Source of the DNA: Haliotis asinina
Lineage: Eukaryota; Mollusca; Gastropoda; Lepetellida; Haliotidae
Length of the DNA: 64,000 bases
Assembly: GCF_037392515.1 (NCBI RefSeq)
Contig: NC_090288.1
Location: forward strand, 55,041,673-55,105,672
Direction of reading: 5' to 3'
The notes beneath the pieces were generated by a model. It did not search any database, was not told the origin of the DNA, and saw only the letters and a program-made list of their open reading frames with translations. Each line of letters starts with the position of its first letter. Position 1 is the first letter of the stretch. Below, piece after piece: positions 1 to 9,949 of this stretch. A program made the translations under genes and the position numbers.

Positions 1-700
1 GAGGGTCTATTTTAGCAACCGGATGATTTATCCTATAACATTTGAATGTCAAGGACGGAAAAAACGTAATCAATCAGTCACTAAGATAGGGAACTGTTTA
101 ATTATTCAACCACTGACATGTGGATACGTTTCATTTCCTGCTCATCGGTAGAGGACATTACTGAGTAAAGAAATCGCTGATAGAGGGATTCATATATCAA
201 TGAAAGAGGGAATGATTCACCAGTCCGTCATTAGTAGAGGGAAATATATGTTTAACTAATCATTGGTACAAGGAACTATTTTTCAACAAATCATTAACCG
301 AGGGAATTATTCACTTAATCAATCATTCTCAGATGGGACTATCTATTTAAGCAATCATTGACAGACGGAGCCATTTCTTTAACAAATCACTGCCAGATGG
401 GACTATCTATTTAATCAATCATTGGCAGAGGAAATCATTTCTTTAACAAATCACTGCCAGATAGGACTATCTATTTAACCAATCATTGGCAGGGAAGTCA
501 TTTCTTTAACAAATCACTGCCAGATGGGATTATCTGTTTAACCAATCATTGGTAGAGGAACCACATGTATTTTCTTAACCAATCACTTGCAGATGGAGCT
601 AACAAATCATTGTTAGAGGGAACTATCTACTTAATCATTCATTGGTTGAATGGCGCATCACTGACATAAGAAACTGTTTCACGAACCAGTCAATAGCAGG
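1..700. repeat. Degenerate satellite, about 64-bp unit
   Basis: Imperfect tandem units alternate the phrases AAATCACTGCCAGATGGGAC and AATCATTGGCAGAGGAA, separated by TATTTAA or TTTCTTTAAC. Clear units begin with CATTTCTTTAAC at 372, 436 and 499, giving a 63-64 bp period made of two related half-units of about 32 bp. Copies toward both edges are more diverged. No coding potential was seen. Confidence 0.7.
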
Positions 701-1830
701 GAGGACTGTGGATTAAACACAACTGTCCATTCCCGTCATGCGTAGAGAATGGAAAAGAGAAGGCCTCAGAAAAGAACCAGTGTTTAGCCGGAGTTATAAA
801 ATAATACTCAAACCTTATACAAGGAAAGGCATAACTAAAATGTTCAGTGTGGTTAACTGTGTCAGCACAGTCGTAAGAATAACTCTAAACATACATATCT
901 TTCGGGTGCTCAAATGGCGTCCAAAAATCCATCTCATCATAGCTTGAGGTTCATCACCTCGAATCAGATCGTTCGCAGGACAAACACATGGCACGTGGTC
1001 ATACAAACATGTTCCGGGAGCGCCGTTATAAAGGAGAAGATTGCTGAGGCTCAATAAAAGAAACGCGGTCAAACTAGCCCATGGTGAAACGACATTCATA
1101 GACTTCAAAAGAGAATCTAAATAGTATCTATGCAAAGACAAGAAGTGGATTTAAAGGTCCTCGTAGTCACCCGTTGTCACCTGAAATCATATGCACGATT
1201 AGGGCACGCCAATCACATAAGGCAGACTGGGATACCGGACCAACTGTTTAAGACTTCCGTAACGGGACGTGTTCTGTGTGAATGTCATGTTTACCTACCA
1301 AATTCATCACTACGCCTACATGTGTTATTATGCTAAAATACCAGAACAGTGGGTGCAAAATCGTTACCAAGCTGAATAAAAGGCAAACTAGACGATTGAT
1401 AATTCAAACAAATGATGTCAGCGTTATGTTTGACGGGCTATTTACAACGGATCTGTATCATGCTTTAATTCTGGCTATTCCATAGAAGATAAATCAACGA
1501 GGCTGGTTATTGCGGGTGTTGTTGCCAGGTCCATCAAGAAAAGCACAGAGCATTTCAAACAAGTTTCATCAGCATCGACTTGTTACAATACTTAGGACGA
1601 CCCAGCTCATGCGCTATATATGAATTAAATGCTTCAATAACATCAATACTCCTCAACATGTGTGAAACATGGCTGTCGGGTTGACAAAAGCCAGCATTGA
1701 CCGTTCATTTCAGAGAAGCATGTGCTGGTCATCGTGCACCGACCGCAGCAAGTACCTGGAGTAAAGGGCACGGCGTTAATTTGTCAAACAGCCGTCAGCA
1801 AAACTGTGTTGCGTTCTAAGACAGTATGTC
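701..1830. other. No recognisable gene
   Basis: This stretch lies downstream, in minus-strand sense, of the MFSD4-like first exon and is probably part of that gene's first intron. Open frames here (up to 108 codons, minus strand) show no known motif, no similarity to MFSD proteins and no convincing splice borders. Confidence 0.5.
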
Positions 1831-1837
1831 AACTTAC

Positions 1838-2175
1838 CTGTCTGCCATACAGCCTGACGTTATCGATCCCACTAGGGTCATAAGGAGTTGGACAAAGAAC
1901 ACCCAATTCATTTCCTTCAGATCCGAATTAGTTTGACATCCCAAATCAAACACTGTAGGACCAAGAAATCCAACACAAACTCCAAAACTGCCGAACACAA
2001 GACAGTAGGTGACAACCTGAAGCCGGTTGTCCATAAACAACCGCCAAAAAGAAACTTTTTCTTCTTTTCCCGCTGTCGTCTGCTCGTTGTGGGTTATCCA
2101 TTGCGCTCCGTCCACAGAGGCTGAATGATTCAAACTATTGTCGGTTTCACCCCACTTTTCGTCCGTTCCATCCAT
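1838..2175 (-). CDS. MFSD4-like major facilitator sugar transporter, first coding exon (partial gene)
   Basis: The exon encodes 112 residues plus two bases of the next codon. It starts at ATG 2175 in the context AAAAATGG and ends at a consensus donor (CAG|GTAAGT) at 1837. A polar N-tail of about 45 residues is followed by WRLF, a first membrane helix containing TYCLVFGSFGVCVGFLGPTV, then DLGCQT and a second helix. The FSFG..FLGPT..DL.CQT pattern is typical of the MFSD4A/MFSD4B (Na+-dependent glucose transporter-like) branch of the MFS, normally plasma-membrane proteins with 12 helices. The remaining exons must lie left of base 1, because none is visible in 1-1837. MFSD4A and MFSD4B cannot be separated on this exon. 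Family assignment is from remembered family sequence, not a search. Confidence 0.72.
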
Positions 2176-2218
2176 TTTTATTCAAATCGTCCCCTCCTCC
2201 CTTCTGCTCTAGCTTGTA

Positions 2219-2371
2219 TTACTTGGCATGGGTTTTGTTCGTCTGCTTCACCACGTCGGCCTCGGCGAGCATGTCCACATTCCGCGTGATCCACTCGAGC
2301 AGCTGACTACAGAAGCAGCCGACACAATCTGCCGCAATGAATGCATAGGCTGCCTTATTGAACACGTGAGG
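2219..2371 (-). CDS. Candidate terminal exon of an unidentified gene
   Basis: A GC-rich minus-strand reading frame of 50 codons plus TAA (stop 2219-2221) begins right after a plausible acceptor (TTTTCATAG) at 2372. The peptide contains KAAYAFIAADCVGCFCSQLL and ends QTNKTHAK. There is no initiator at the start, so it would be a last exon of a gene lying to the right. An AATAAA on the minus strand (2177-2182) follows the stop by about 35 bases and overlaps the start region of the MFSD4-like exon. I do not recognise the protein. Alternatively it is a 5' UTR segment of the MFSD4-like transcript that happens to be open. GC content and codon-like texture differ clearly from the AT-rich surroundings. 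Confidence 0.33.
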   Translation of the reverse strand, partial: PHVFNKAAYAFIAADCVGCFCSQLLEWITRNVDMLAEADVVKQTNKTHAK

Positions 2372-2379
2372 CTATGAAA

Positions 2380-2960
2380 ACTTGGATCGGAAACTGTAAC
2401 GGAATGACATGTCCTATTGATTTTACAAGCTACCTCAACACAGTAGAAGCTATCTACTTGGCTTCACCTGCCGCTTGGCGCTTCATTCGACTGACGTTTT
2501 TGAAGTTCCATTTAATTCTCTCAGTGGCAAATTCTCGTATACAAATTGCAGAGCAGTAATGAAGAAAAATGATGTCATAACGCGAAGAGCTGTATGTCAA
2601 TGGTTTTAGGCAATATAAAAAGGCAGAAGTAATTTGCTGGACTCAGTTGTAAATGGAGAAAGAAGCCGCCAAGTGGAAATCGTAAACAAGACGTTATTCT
2701 CACATCCTGAAATACTTACGTACACGTTGATAGCCTGACGTGTGTTAACTCAAGTACAAAAAATGGTTGTCTAAATGCAGTTCAGAATTGTTCCTTGCAA
2801 AGGTTTGAAGCAGAGCTTGTATCTGGTTCTTATTCTAATTACTTATGATGGTGTAAAGTGGCGCTACGGTGTTTCGGATAGACGGACAGAAAGTCAACGG
2901 AAAGATCAGCACGCAAACCGAGCGATCTAACCGCAGTGAGTTAGATCGATAACAATTCTG
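2380..2960. other. No recognisable feature
   Basis: AT-rich sequence without a supported gene. Only short unsupported open frames are present. Confidence 0.4.
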
Positions 2961-2964
2961 TGCT

Positions 2965-3095
2965 GGCTATTAGATGTCTAATTCTGACTGTGCGTTCGAA
3001 TACCGGATAGTACTTAACCCCTCAAAAGTTCTAGAATCTCTACTTTACTATGAATGTGTAATCCTAAATATAATATATTTTGTATCAGACCATTT
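2965..3095 (+). mobile_element. SINE family C copy (diverged)
   Basis: A tRNA-like stretch (GTGCTGGCTATTAGATGTC, then GTGCGTTCGAATACCGG as B box) is followed by the family tail TTCTAGAATCTCTACTTTA. It matches the arms of the 12.5-12.8 kb palindrome at lower identity. Confidence 0.55.
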
Positions 3096-3214
3096 TGGTA
3101 AAGGGACTGCGTTATCATTGTTTCTCTCGTGGAAGTCGTGACAATATGCATTCGGCAGAGATACGGACAAAGTACGTGATACAGACTACCAGTTGTCAGA
3201 ATTCCATTCCTGTA

Positions 3215-3355
3215 GGAGTCACGGTGGCTGAGTTAGTTAGATCACTGACTTCGTTTGCAAGGGATTCGGTTCCTTATCCTAACAGTGTGGGTTCGAATCC
3301 CGGATGGAACTGAACTCATAAGCACTAGAATCTTTACGTAGAAAATGTAATCAGA
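3215..3355 (+). mobile_element. SINE family C copy
   Basis: A tRNA-like head (GGTGGCTGAGTTAGTTAGATC) and a good B box (GTGGGTTCGAATCCCGGATG) precede a tail with CACTAGAATCTTTACGTAG, matching the other family C copies. This is not a tRNA gene: there is no clean cloverleaf or terminator context. Confidence 0.6.
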
Positions 3356-3499
3356 TTTGACCGTTCTCTGAAAGAGATTGTGTATTCCTGAAATTAAGCA
3401 GTCTCTTACTATGTTGGCAGTCTGATTCTTTAGTAGTACGCTAATGTGCCGTAACAGGTGAAGGATAGTAATGAGAAACACTTTTTTTCTGCTTTTCGG

Positions 3500-3660
3500 G
3501 GGGCTGTGGGGTAGCCTTGTGTTAAAAGCATTCGCTCGTCACGCCGAAGACCCGGGTTCGATTCCTCACAGGGGTGCAATGTGTGAAGCCCATTTCTGAT
3601 GTCCCTGCAGCGATATAGCTGGAATATTGCTTAAAGCGGCGTAATCTAAACTAAACTCAC
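3500..3660 (+). mobile_element. SINE family A (tRNA-derived), near full length
   Basis: It runs from GGGGTAGCCTTGTG (A-box side) through GACCCGGGTTCGATTCC (B box), GTGTGAAGCCCATTTCTG and the tail GGAATATTGCTTAAAGCGGCGTAA to the CTCACCCACTCT end. This is the commonest repeat in the window. Confidence 0.85.
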
Positions 3661-3820
3661 CCACTCTACTTTCTAGAACAGTATCTGCTGTGAGGCGACG
3701 ACATGTTCAAGATTATTACAGTTGAATCATCATGGTAGTATTACTTTAGGTAATAGGTGATGAGTTAGGTAATTATACACATGCAGTTATCAAACTGAGT
3801 ATTCTTTCAAACTGAACTTG

Positions 3821-4086
3821 ACCCGTGAAGGGCCGGGGTAGAATAGGCCTTCAGCAACCCATGCTTGCCAGAAAAGGCGACTCTGCTTGTCGTAAGAGGC
3901 GACTAACGGGATCGCGTAGTCATGTTCGCTGATTTGGTTGACACATGTCATCGGTTCTCAATTGTGCAGATCGATGCTCATGCTGTTGATCACTGGATTG
4001 TCTGGTTCAGAGTCGAATATTTACAGACTGCCGCCGTATAGCTGGGATATTGCTGAGAGCGACGTAAAACTCAACTCACTGAAACT
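3821..4086 (+). mobile_element. SINE family B, near full length
   Basis: It starts CCCGTGAAGGGCCGGGGTAG and includes CAACCCATGCTTGCCAG, GTCGTAAGAGGCGACTAACG, GATCGATGCTCATGCTGTTG and CACTGGATTGTCTGG. It ends with the same kind of tail as family A (GGGATATTGCTGAGAGCGACGTAAAACT). It is about 265 bp long. Confidence 0.8.
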
Positions 4087-4531
4087 GAACTTAGCGGTAG
4101 TGGCGTTCTGTATCCCTCCTCCGATTTGAACGATTCTCGACCTCTTTCATCTCATGCAGTCACAGCCTTGTGACGTCACTGTGCATTACTGTAGCATGTA
4201 TTGATTACAGGGGGCAGATTGATCCTTAATAATTGCATTTCATTTTTACGTTGTTCGTTGAAGAGAGCACATCGTATGGCCCACGCGCCTCATGCAGACA
4301 TCAACATCAACGCAAATGTTAAAAGCAGTCTCCATATCGGTTTCCTCATCAGATGTACTGTAATGTGGCAAATGTCTCGTAAAATTGAAACTCTATAATT
4401 AGCTTGCCCTTCAAAGTTTAGGGTTTAAACAAGAGTTTAAACAGATTCTCCAATCAGCGAAATACACCATCGTAAAATATTTACGACAAAGCCATGAATC
4501 CTAGCATTGGCAAGATATACTTCTACTGTTA

Positions 4532-4665
4532 GTGGCAGCGGGGTGGCCTAGTGGTTAAAGCGTTCGTTTCTCACACCGAAGACTCAGGTTCGATTTCCAA
4601 CATGGGTACGTTGTGCAAAGCCAGGTTTTTGTGTCCCCCGCCGTGATATTGCCGGACTATTTTGG
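4532..4665 (+). mobile_element. SINE family A, 3' truncated, joined to a minus copy
   Basis: The plus copy holds GGGGTGGCCTAGTGGTTAAAG and GACTCAGGTTCGATTTCC. It stops within the conserved CCGTGATATTGCCGGAC tail and is followed at 4672-4735 by a minus-strand fragment (GGGTCTTCAGCGCGACGAG), giving a head-to-head composite. Confidence 0.75.
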
Positions 4666-4739
4666 TATAAATGGAGGGAATCGGGGTCTTCAGCGCGACG
4701 AGTGGACGCCTGAACCATTAGGTACGCCACCGGTTCAGC

Positions 4740-5425
4740 ATCATTAGTGCATTGGTTCATGTTAACCATAAGAGATTGTTACAATAGCTGTGTGCAGATT
4801 GTAGATTTTTGTGAAGATTTTTCCAAGGAACGACCAGTTTCATATTCACGAAAGTTTTGGTTGCTCTATGTTTTCAATCATTTTTAATAATGTGTTTAAC
4901 GCCGCGTGGAACTTTCCCGTTGTTGTATCATGGCGAATCTGGCTGACAGGTTGGACAGATTAAATTGACAGACGTTTATGACGTACAGATACAGGGTTTA
5001 CCAAAACTCTAACACCCTTGCCGTTAAATGAAGAATGGCTGAATACTAACTAGACTTTTCAGTTTATCTATATTTAGTTCTCACTGTTCAAAATGAAGGA
5101 TTTTAGTAACATTCATTTCTGTCTCGTATTTGATTCTGACTAAATTTCGCTTTGTTGTTCTGTTTGTCTTCTATACTAGTGTTACCTGCAGATCCAGATG
5201 TGATATGATGGATTCGAGATAAATAATCACAGTGTCGGTAACAGTGGGGGTTTCAGTACCGGAATATCAAGTAAGTCACTGAGGCCAGATCCCGTTATTC
5301 AGGGCCTAATCATATATAAGTAGTAGGAGCTTTACTTATAAAGATGTGAAGGTCATTTTTCGGCTGTAATAGTCTTATCAGATGCAGTTGAAACCCCCTC
5401 CCACTTTATAACATGAGTGATTGAG
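4740..5425. other. No recognisable feature
   Basis: AT-rich sequence without a supported gene or clear repeat. Confidence 0.4.
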
Positions 5426-5429
5426 TATA

Positions 5430-5604
5430 GGTTTACGATGCTTCGAACCTGGGTGACGCACGAGCGCTTTAACCACCAGGGCCGCGTTCCTCAAGGCGAT
5501 GGTGGAGCTACGACAGTTTTAACTCCCATACTTTAACAATGACTTACGACTATCGTTGTGCTACGATCGCCTTTAGGAACGGGGCCCAGGCTACCCGACC
5601 GCTC
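5430..5604 (-). mobile_element. SINE family A copy split by a MITE
   Basis: The minus-strand SINE reads CTTCGAACCTGGGTGACGC..GCGCTTTAACCAC up to 5478 and resumes after the inserted element as GGCTACCCGACCGCTCC at 5590-5604. The break falls at the SINE sequence AACCAC/TAGGCTACC. Confidence 0.65.
5479..5587. mobile_element. MITE-like palindromic element at a CCAGG site
   Basis: Terminal inverted repeats GCCGCGTTCCTCAAGGCGAT (left) and GCCCCGTTCCTAAAGGCGAT (right, reversed) enclose a short core. CCAGG occurs at both ends, as expected for a 5-bp target duplication. It is non-autonomous and carries no coding sequence. Confidence 0.6.
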
Positions 5605-6359
5605 CCTGATCATAACGGCTGTATTAAAACTGGCGGCCCAGGTTACAAGAGATATCAGCACATAACAAGTAATACACGGACCAAAGAGAAACGCAAATTT
5701 CGAAAAAAAATGAAATCTCATAGAAGTGCTCATCTTCATATCGTCTAATTGAAAACTTGACCAAAAAACACAGTTGCGTTTCTTTTGCTGGTACTTTTGC
5801 GTTGCCTTTAGCTCATATGTACCCCTAGATGATACCCCTAGATGTAAAAGACAAGGTCATATTACGTTAATATTGCATCCTTTCGTAGATAGGTTATTTT
5901 TGCATCTGTGTATATAGATTTTTCTACAACACCACAATGCTCGACGGTTGGTATGGACTAATGTCACGTGATTACATACATCTGGCCCGCCGCTCATTTT
6001 TGTCTCCTGAACCCATAATTCGCCCTTTTTTAGCGTAAATGTGCCGCGAACTAACCATTGTGGGAAATCTTTGGCAAGTGGCGTCATTAATTATTCAAAC
6101 CAGTGAGGTCCTATCACAACAGCTGATTAGGTCATGTAGTAGAAAGGTGTTTTGCCACTAGGTGATAATCATGTTTCCATTTTCGTCTTTCAATCTACAT
6201 TCGGCTATTTACACAGACAAACAGGAAAGGCAAGCCACCCTTCAGTTCTTGATACACTCTCGTTCAATACAACTTCACTTCGGATCGGCAACGGACCATT
6301 TGTCAAATCACTGCTCATAGTTTGCACCACGTGCAGCTTCTCAGAGAAGGACTATGCGT

Positions 6360-6620
6360 CCTTTATTCCAGTATAAACAAACGTGACGTTAGAACTCACT
6401 CACACAGCTTAGCGTGAGACATCGTAGAAAAACTGTACATTTTTATACCACATTTACTGAAACAATATAGAATATATACCACGCTAGTTAGGACTGGGAC
6501 AACATGATAAAATTATGCATTGACATACCACATTAATTGAAACAACGTTGACAAAATATACCACACAAGCTCAGAGTGAGATATCACGATATGACCATAC
6601 ACTAATATTTCACATCAACA
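6360..6620. repeat. Degenerate tandem repeat, about 80-100 bp unit
   Basis: Phrases such as ATACCACATTTACTGAAACAA, ATACCACATTAATTGAAACAA and CTTAGCGTGAGACATC / CTCAGAGTGAGATATC recur in the same order. The copies are strongly diverged. Confidence 0.4.
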
Positions 6621-7138
6621 GTCATCGTCAATCCATGAGTCCCGACGGACCAGTGAACAACGTATTTATCTTACAGAACACCTCAATGTTAATTTTGAAC
6701 TGTTTGATGCATGGGCGCCGGATCGTATACGTGCATTTCAGCCAACCAGTGTTACTCAAACAATGCGAATCTTGCATCCTGCTGTTTTTATCTTAGTAAA
6801 GTCAACGCGGTGTAATTCCCCTTTATAATATTCACAGGGACTACATCTGAACGTTTGGTCGAAATTTATTTATTTATTGGAATGCGAGACAAATCTAGTC
6901 ATCGCTAGATTTTGCAGACGACACAGGAAAACCGATTTAGAGTTATCTCCCTTCCACCTTTTTGCATTCACAAAACATCGGCAATTTCCGTGCATCATGC
7001 GTGATTCAATGGTATTCTAGATAAAGAAATACCAGTACGAAGTACCGAATGAGTTGCCATTGGCAGCACTTTGAAATGTACATCGAAAGTAATGGAAGGG
7101 CGCTTAACCAATGAGATAACGACAGTCATGCGTGAGGT

Positions 7139-7212
7139 AAGATAAACACCAACGTAACAAGGGAGACAGGTACCGCATATACATCAGTGTAACAGACACA
7201 GATAACGGATAT
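7139..7212. repeat. Minisatellite, left part
   Basis: Two to three diverged units of the same repeat found at 7770-8330 (CATATACATCAGTGTAACAGACACAG..) lie to the left of the LINE fragment. They indicate that the LINE interrupts one array. Confidence 0.6.
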
Positions 7213-7770
7213 ACTATTTATAAGGTATTTATCAGAGCACACTTTGAATATGCTTGTGAATTATGGGATGGTTGTACCGTAGAACAGAAAAAAAGCACTT
7301 TGAGAAACTTCAGTTAGAAGCTGCCAAATAGTTACGGATCTACCTAGATATATCTCACAGCAAATTCTTCTTTTTACTGTGGCAATGCTTGTGAAAATGT
7401 ACATCACTTCCTGTTAACTGTACAACCTTCAAAGAGAGAAATTAATGTTAAATTTAAAAAAAGTATCGTAGAACGCGACTTTCCAATTACATTGTCATTG
7501 ATGTTATTTGGAAGTCCTGGTATGACCTTTCAACATGAATATGTTAACTTTTTAAATGTGTGCAAACGTTTATTCATCAATCAAAACGTTTTGTGTGATC
7601 ACAACAGTTGTGTCCCTTCCTCTCTATACCTTTCTTGTCTCCTCTTATTTGTATGATGTATATAATTGAAAATGTATGTATTTAAATAGGGAGCGGGTAT
7701 ATCATATTGGATAATTTGTCCCCAATCCCTTTCACATTTGTGAATAAAATACGTTTAAATCAAATCAACG
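7213..7770 (+). mobile_element. LINE 3' end, decayed
   Basis: Conceptual plus-strand translation shows a reverse-transcriptase C-terminus typical of jockey/CR1-like LINEs (IRAHFEYACELWDGC, then ISQQ-like and CGNACENVHHFLL). Several frameshifts and stops break it. It is followed by a 3' UTR that ends AATAAAATACGTTTAAATCAAATCAA. The 5' part is missing, as usual for target-primed insertions. Confidence 0.7.
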
Positions 7771-8330
7771 GATATTCACCGACGTAACAGAGACACAGAT
7801 AATGGATATACACCAGCGTAACAGAGACAGAGGGCGGATATACACCAATGTAACGGAGACAGAGCGGATATACACCAATGTAACAGAGACACAGACAGCG
7901 GATGTACACCAGTGTAACAGAGGCAGAGGGCGGATGTACATCAATGCAACACAGACAGAGAGCGGATATACACCAATGTAACAGAGACACAGCGGATATA
8001 CACCAGTGTAGCAGAAACACAGAGCGGATATACACCAATGTAACAGAAACACAGAGCGGATATACACCAATGTAATAGAGACACGGCGGATATACACCAG
8101 TGTAACAGAGACACGGATAGCGGATATACACCAGTGTAACAGAGACACGGATAGCGGATATACACCAGTGTAACAGAGACAGAGAGCGGATATACATCAA
8201 TGCAACAAAGACAGAGAGCGGATATACGCCAATGTGACAGAGACACAGCGGACATACACAAATGTAGCAGAGACACAGATGGCAGATTTACAACATTGTA
8301 TCAAAGACACAGCGGATATGCACCAGGGCC
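7770..8330. repeat. Minisatellite, unit about 30-32 bp
   Basis: About 17 units of CGGATATACACCAGTGTAACAGAGACACAG vary mainly in the number of AGAG or CACAG blocks. The open minus-strand frames that repeat LLHWCISA are by-products of a unit lacking stops, not genes. Confidence 0.9.
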
Positions 8331-8334
8331 CTTC

Positions 8335-8435
8335 TTCTCGAAACGTTCGTAGCCCTAAGAATTCTTAACTTTGGTCGTAGCCAATGTGTTAAGAATGGGC
8401 TTAAGAACTTCGTAAGGCTACGAACGTTTCGGGAA
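8335..8435. mobile_element. MITE-like palindromic element at a CCWGG site
   Basis: Inverted repeats TTCTCGAAACGTTCGTAGCC and GGCTACGAACGTTTCGGGAA pair with one mismatch in 20 bases. The interior holds a second inverted motif around TTCTTAA. CCAGG lies just left and CCTGG just right of it. Confidence 0.6.
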
Positions 8436-8439
8436 TACC

Positions 8440-9030
8440 TGGCCTGAACACCACACTGAGACACTGTGCACATACCTCCAGCAGTACATATAAATCGTTA
8501 TCACTAAAGACAGATACCACAACCAGTGCTGTTATGTCCACAGTGAATGAACAACCACATTCCTCATTCATCACCGACCCAACTGCATCAGGGGAGTTAA
8601 CTCCGGGAGAATGGTCACTCTCCACATTAATCTGTTATGACAGCTTTTCCCAAAAGGCAGCTTCATTACGTCACTGGCAGGGTTAAGGGTTCGATCCCGA
8701 CAAAACACAGGGGAGCTGAACGAGTTTTATGGCATGTTTTAAGAGTTGCAGCCTTGGAAATATTGACGAATACTAACCATCAACGCGTACGTGAGATTAG
8801 AGAGATCCCTTGATGAGACAAAATGCTGATACAACATTTAGGAATGGAAAGCAGACATGTATATTGTACCATGGGATTAACGAGGGTCCTCTTCTCGTGT
8901 TTATACAGTTATGCTATATTGTCTGAAGTATTTCAGTTAAGTAGTCATTGCAAAGATGGTCTTACAGTTGTAAGAAAGCAATTAGTACGTTTGACCTATA
9001 CATTTTAAGCTGCTACTGATAACTCTGCCT
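8440..9030. other. No recognisable gene
   Basis: A diverged tRNA-like B box (AAGGGTTCGATCCCGAC, near 8687) may be a SINE relic. Otherwise nothing supportable. Confidence 0.35.
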
Positions 9031-9032
9031 TA

Positions 9033-9204
9033 AAGGGGCGGTGGGGTACCAAAGTTTCTAAAGCGTTAAAATTCGCTCGTGACACAGAAAACCCGGGTTC
9101 GATACCCACATGGGTACAATATTTGACGCCCATTTCCAGTGTCCCCCGGTGTGATGTTGTTGGAATATTGGTGAAAGTGGTGTAAAGTTAAACTCACTCA
9201 CTAT
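9033..9204 (+). mobile_element. SINE family A, near full length
   Basis: GGTGGGGTACCAAAG, ACCCGGGTTCGATACCCAC and the tail ending AAACTCACTCACT are present. There is a small insertion in the A-box region. Confidence 0.8.
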
Positions 9205-9295
9205 TCTGCTTCGGGGGTTCGAGGTGTCTGAGGCAACCAAATGATTATTGTGGTTGGATTAATCTAACTGTGAGAGGAACAGACTGCATTCATGC

Positions 9296-9385
9296 AGATC
9301 GTGGCAGATCGAATCCGGGTCTTTAGAGTGACGAGCTGGGTCTTCAGAGTGACTACAAGGCTACCCCACCGGTGCGGCATTGCAG
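9296..9385 (-). mobile_element. SINE family A fragment with internal duplication
   Basis: The 5' half of the element, on the minus strand: GGGTCTTTAGAGTGACGAGC is followed directly by a second GGGTCTTCAGAGTGAC and then GGCTACCCCACCGG. Confidence 0.6.
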
Positions 9386-9598
9386 TCTGGGGTGATAAGG
9401 GATGCCCCTAAAAGGTTGTCAGAAAGTTGATATGGGGAGGTGTGGCGGTACAGTACAGACATGTGTCCTCACCGAGTCTCACTCATATAACGCATGGACA
9501 TTTTGTTACAGGAATGAGGTTTACGCCACTTTCAACAATATTTCCCCGAAGTCAGACCAAGCATCAATAAAGGCTATACAGAAATTGGCGTAATACAC

Positions 9599-9943
9599 AG
9601 GCAGATTTGGTTCATAGTCACTCATTCTCAGGCAGATTTGGTTCATAGTCACTCATTCTCAGACAGATTTGGTTCATAGTCACTCATTCTCAGGCAGTTT
9701 TGGTTCATAGTCACTCATTCTCCGGCAGATTTGGTTCATAGTCACTCATTCTCAGGCAGATTTGGTTCATAGTCACTCATTCTCAGGCAGATTTGGTTCA
9801 TAGTCACTCATTCTCAGGCAGAGTTGGTTCATAGTCACTCATTCTCAGACAGCTTTGGTTCATAGTCACTGATTCTCAGGCAGATTTGGTTCATAGTCAC
9901 TCATTCTCAGGCAGAGTTGGTTCATAGTCAGTCATTCTCAGTT
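9599..9943. repeat. Minisatellite, 31-bp unit, about 11 copies
   Basis: The unit is AGGCAGATTTGGTTCATAGTC plus ACTCATTCTC, repeated head to tail with few substitutions and no spacers. The homogeneity suggests recent expansion or ongoing correction. Confidence 0.95.
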
Positions 9944-9949
9944 TAACGT

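Noticed and set aside
3260..3312. tRNA gene
   Set aside because: The B box is good but the D-arm, anticodon arm and acceptor stem do not pair; it is a SINE head. The same holds for the other GGTTCGA matches in the window.
7760..8276. Three overlapping minus frames of 111-146 codons with repeated LLHWCISA
   Set aside because: They are translations of the 30-32 bp minisatellite. The unit happens to lack stops, and all three frames read the same motif.
9599..9943. CRISPR-like array of 31-bp repeats
   Set aside because: Units are directly adjacent with no unique spacers, in a eukaryotic genome.
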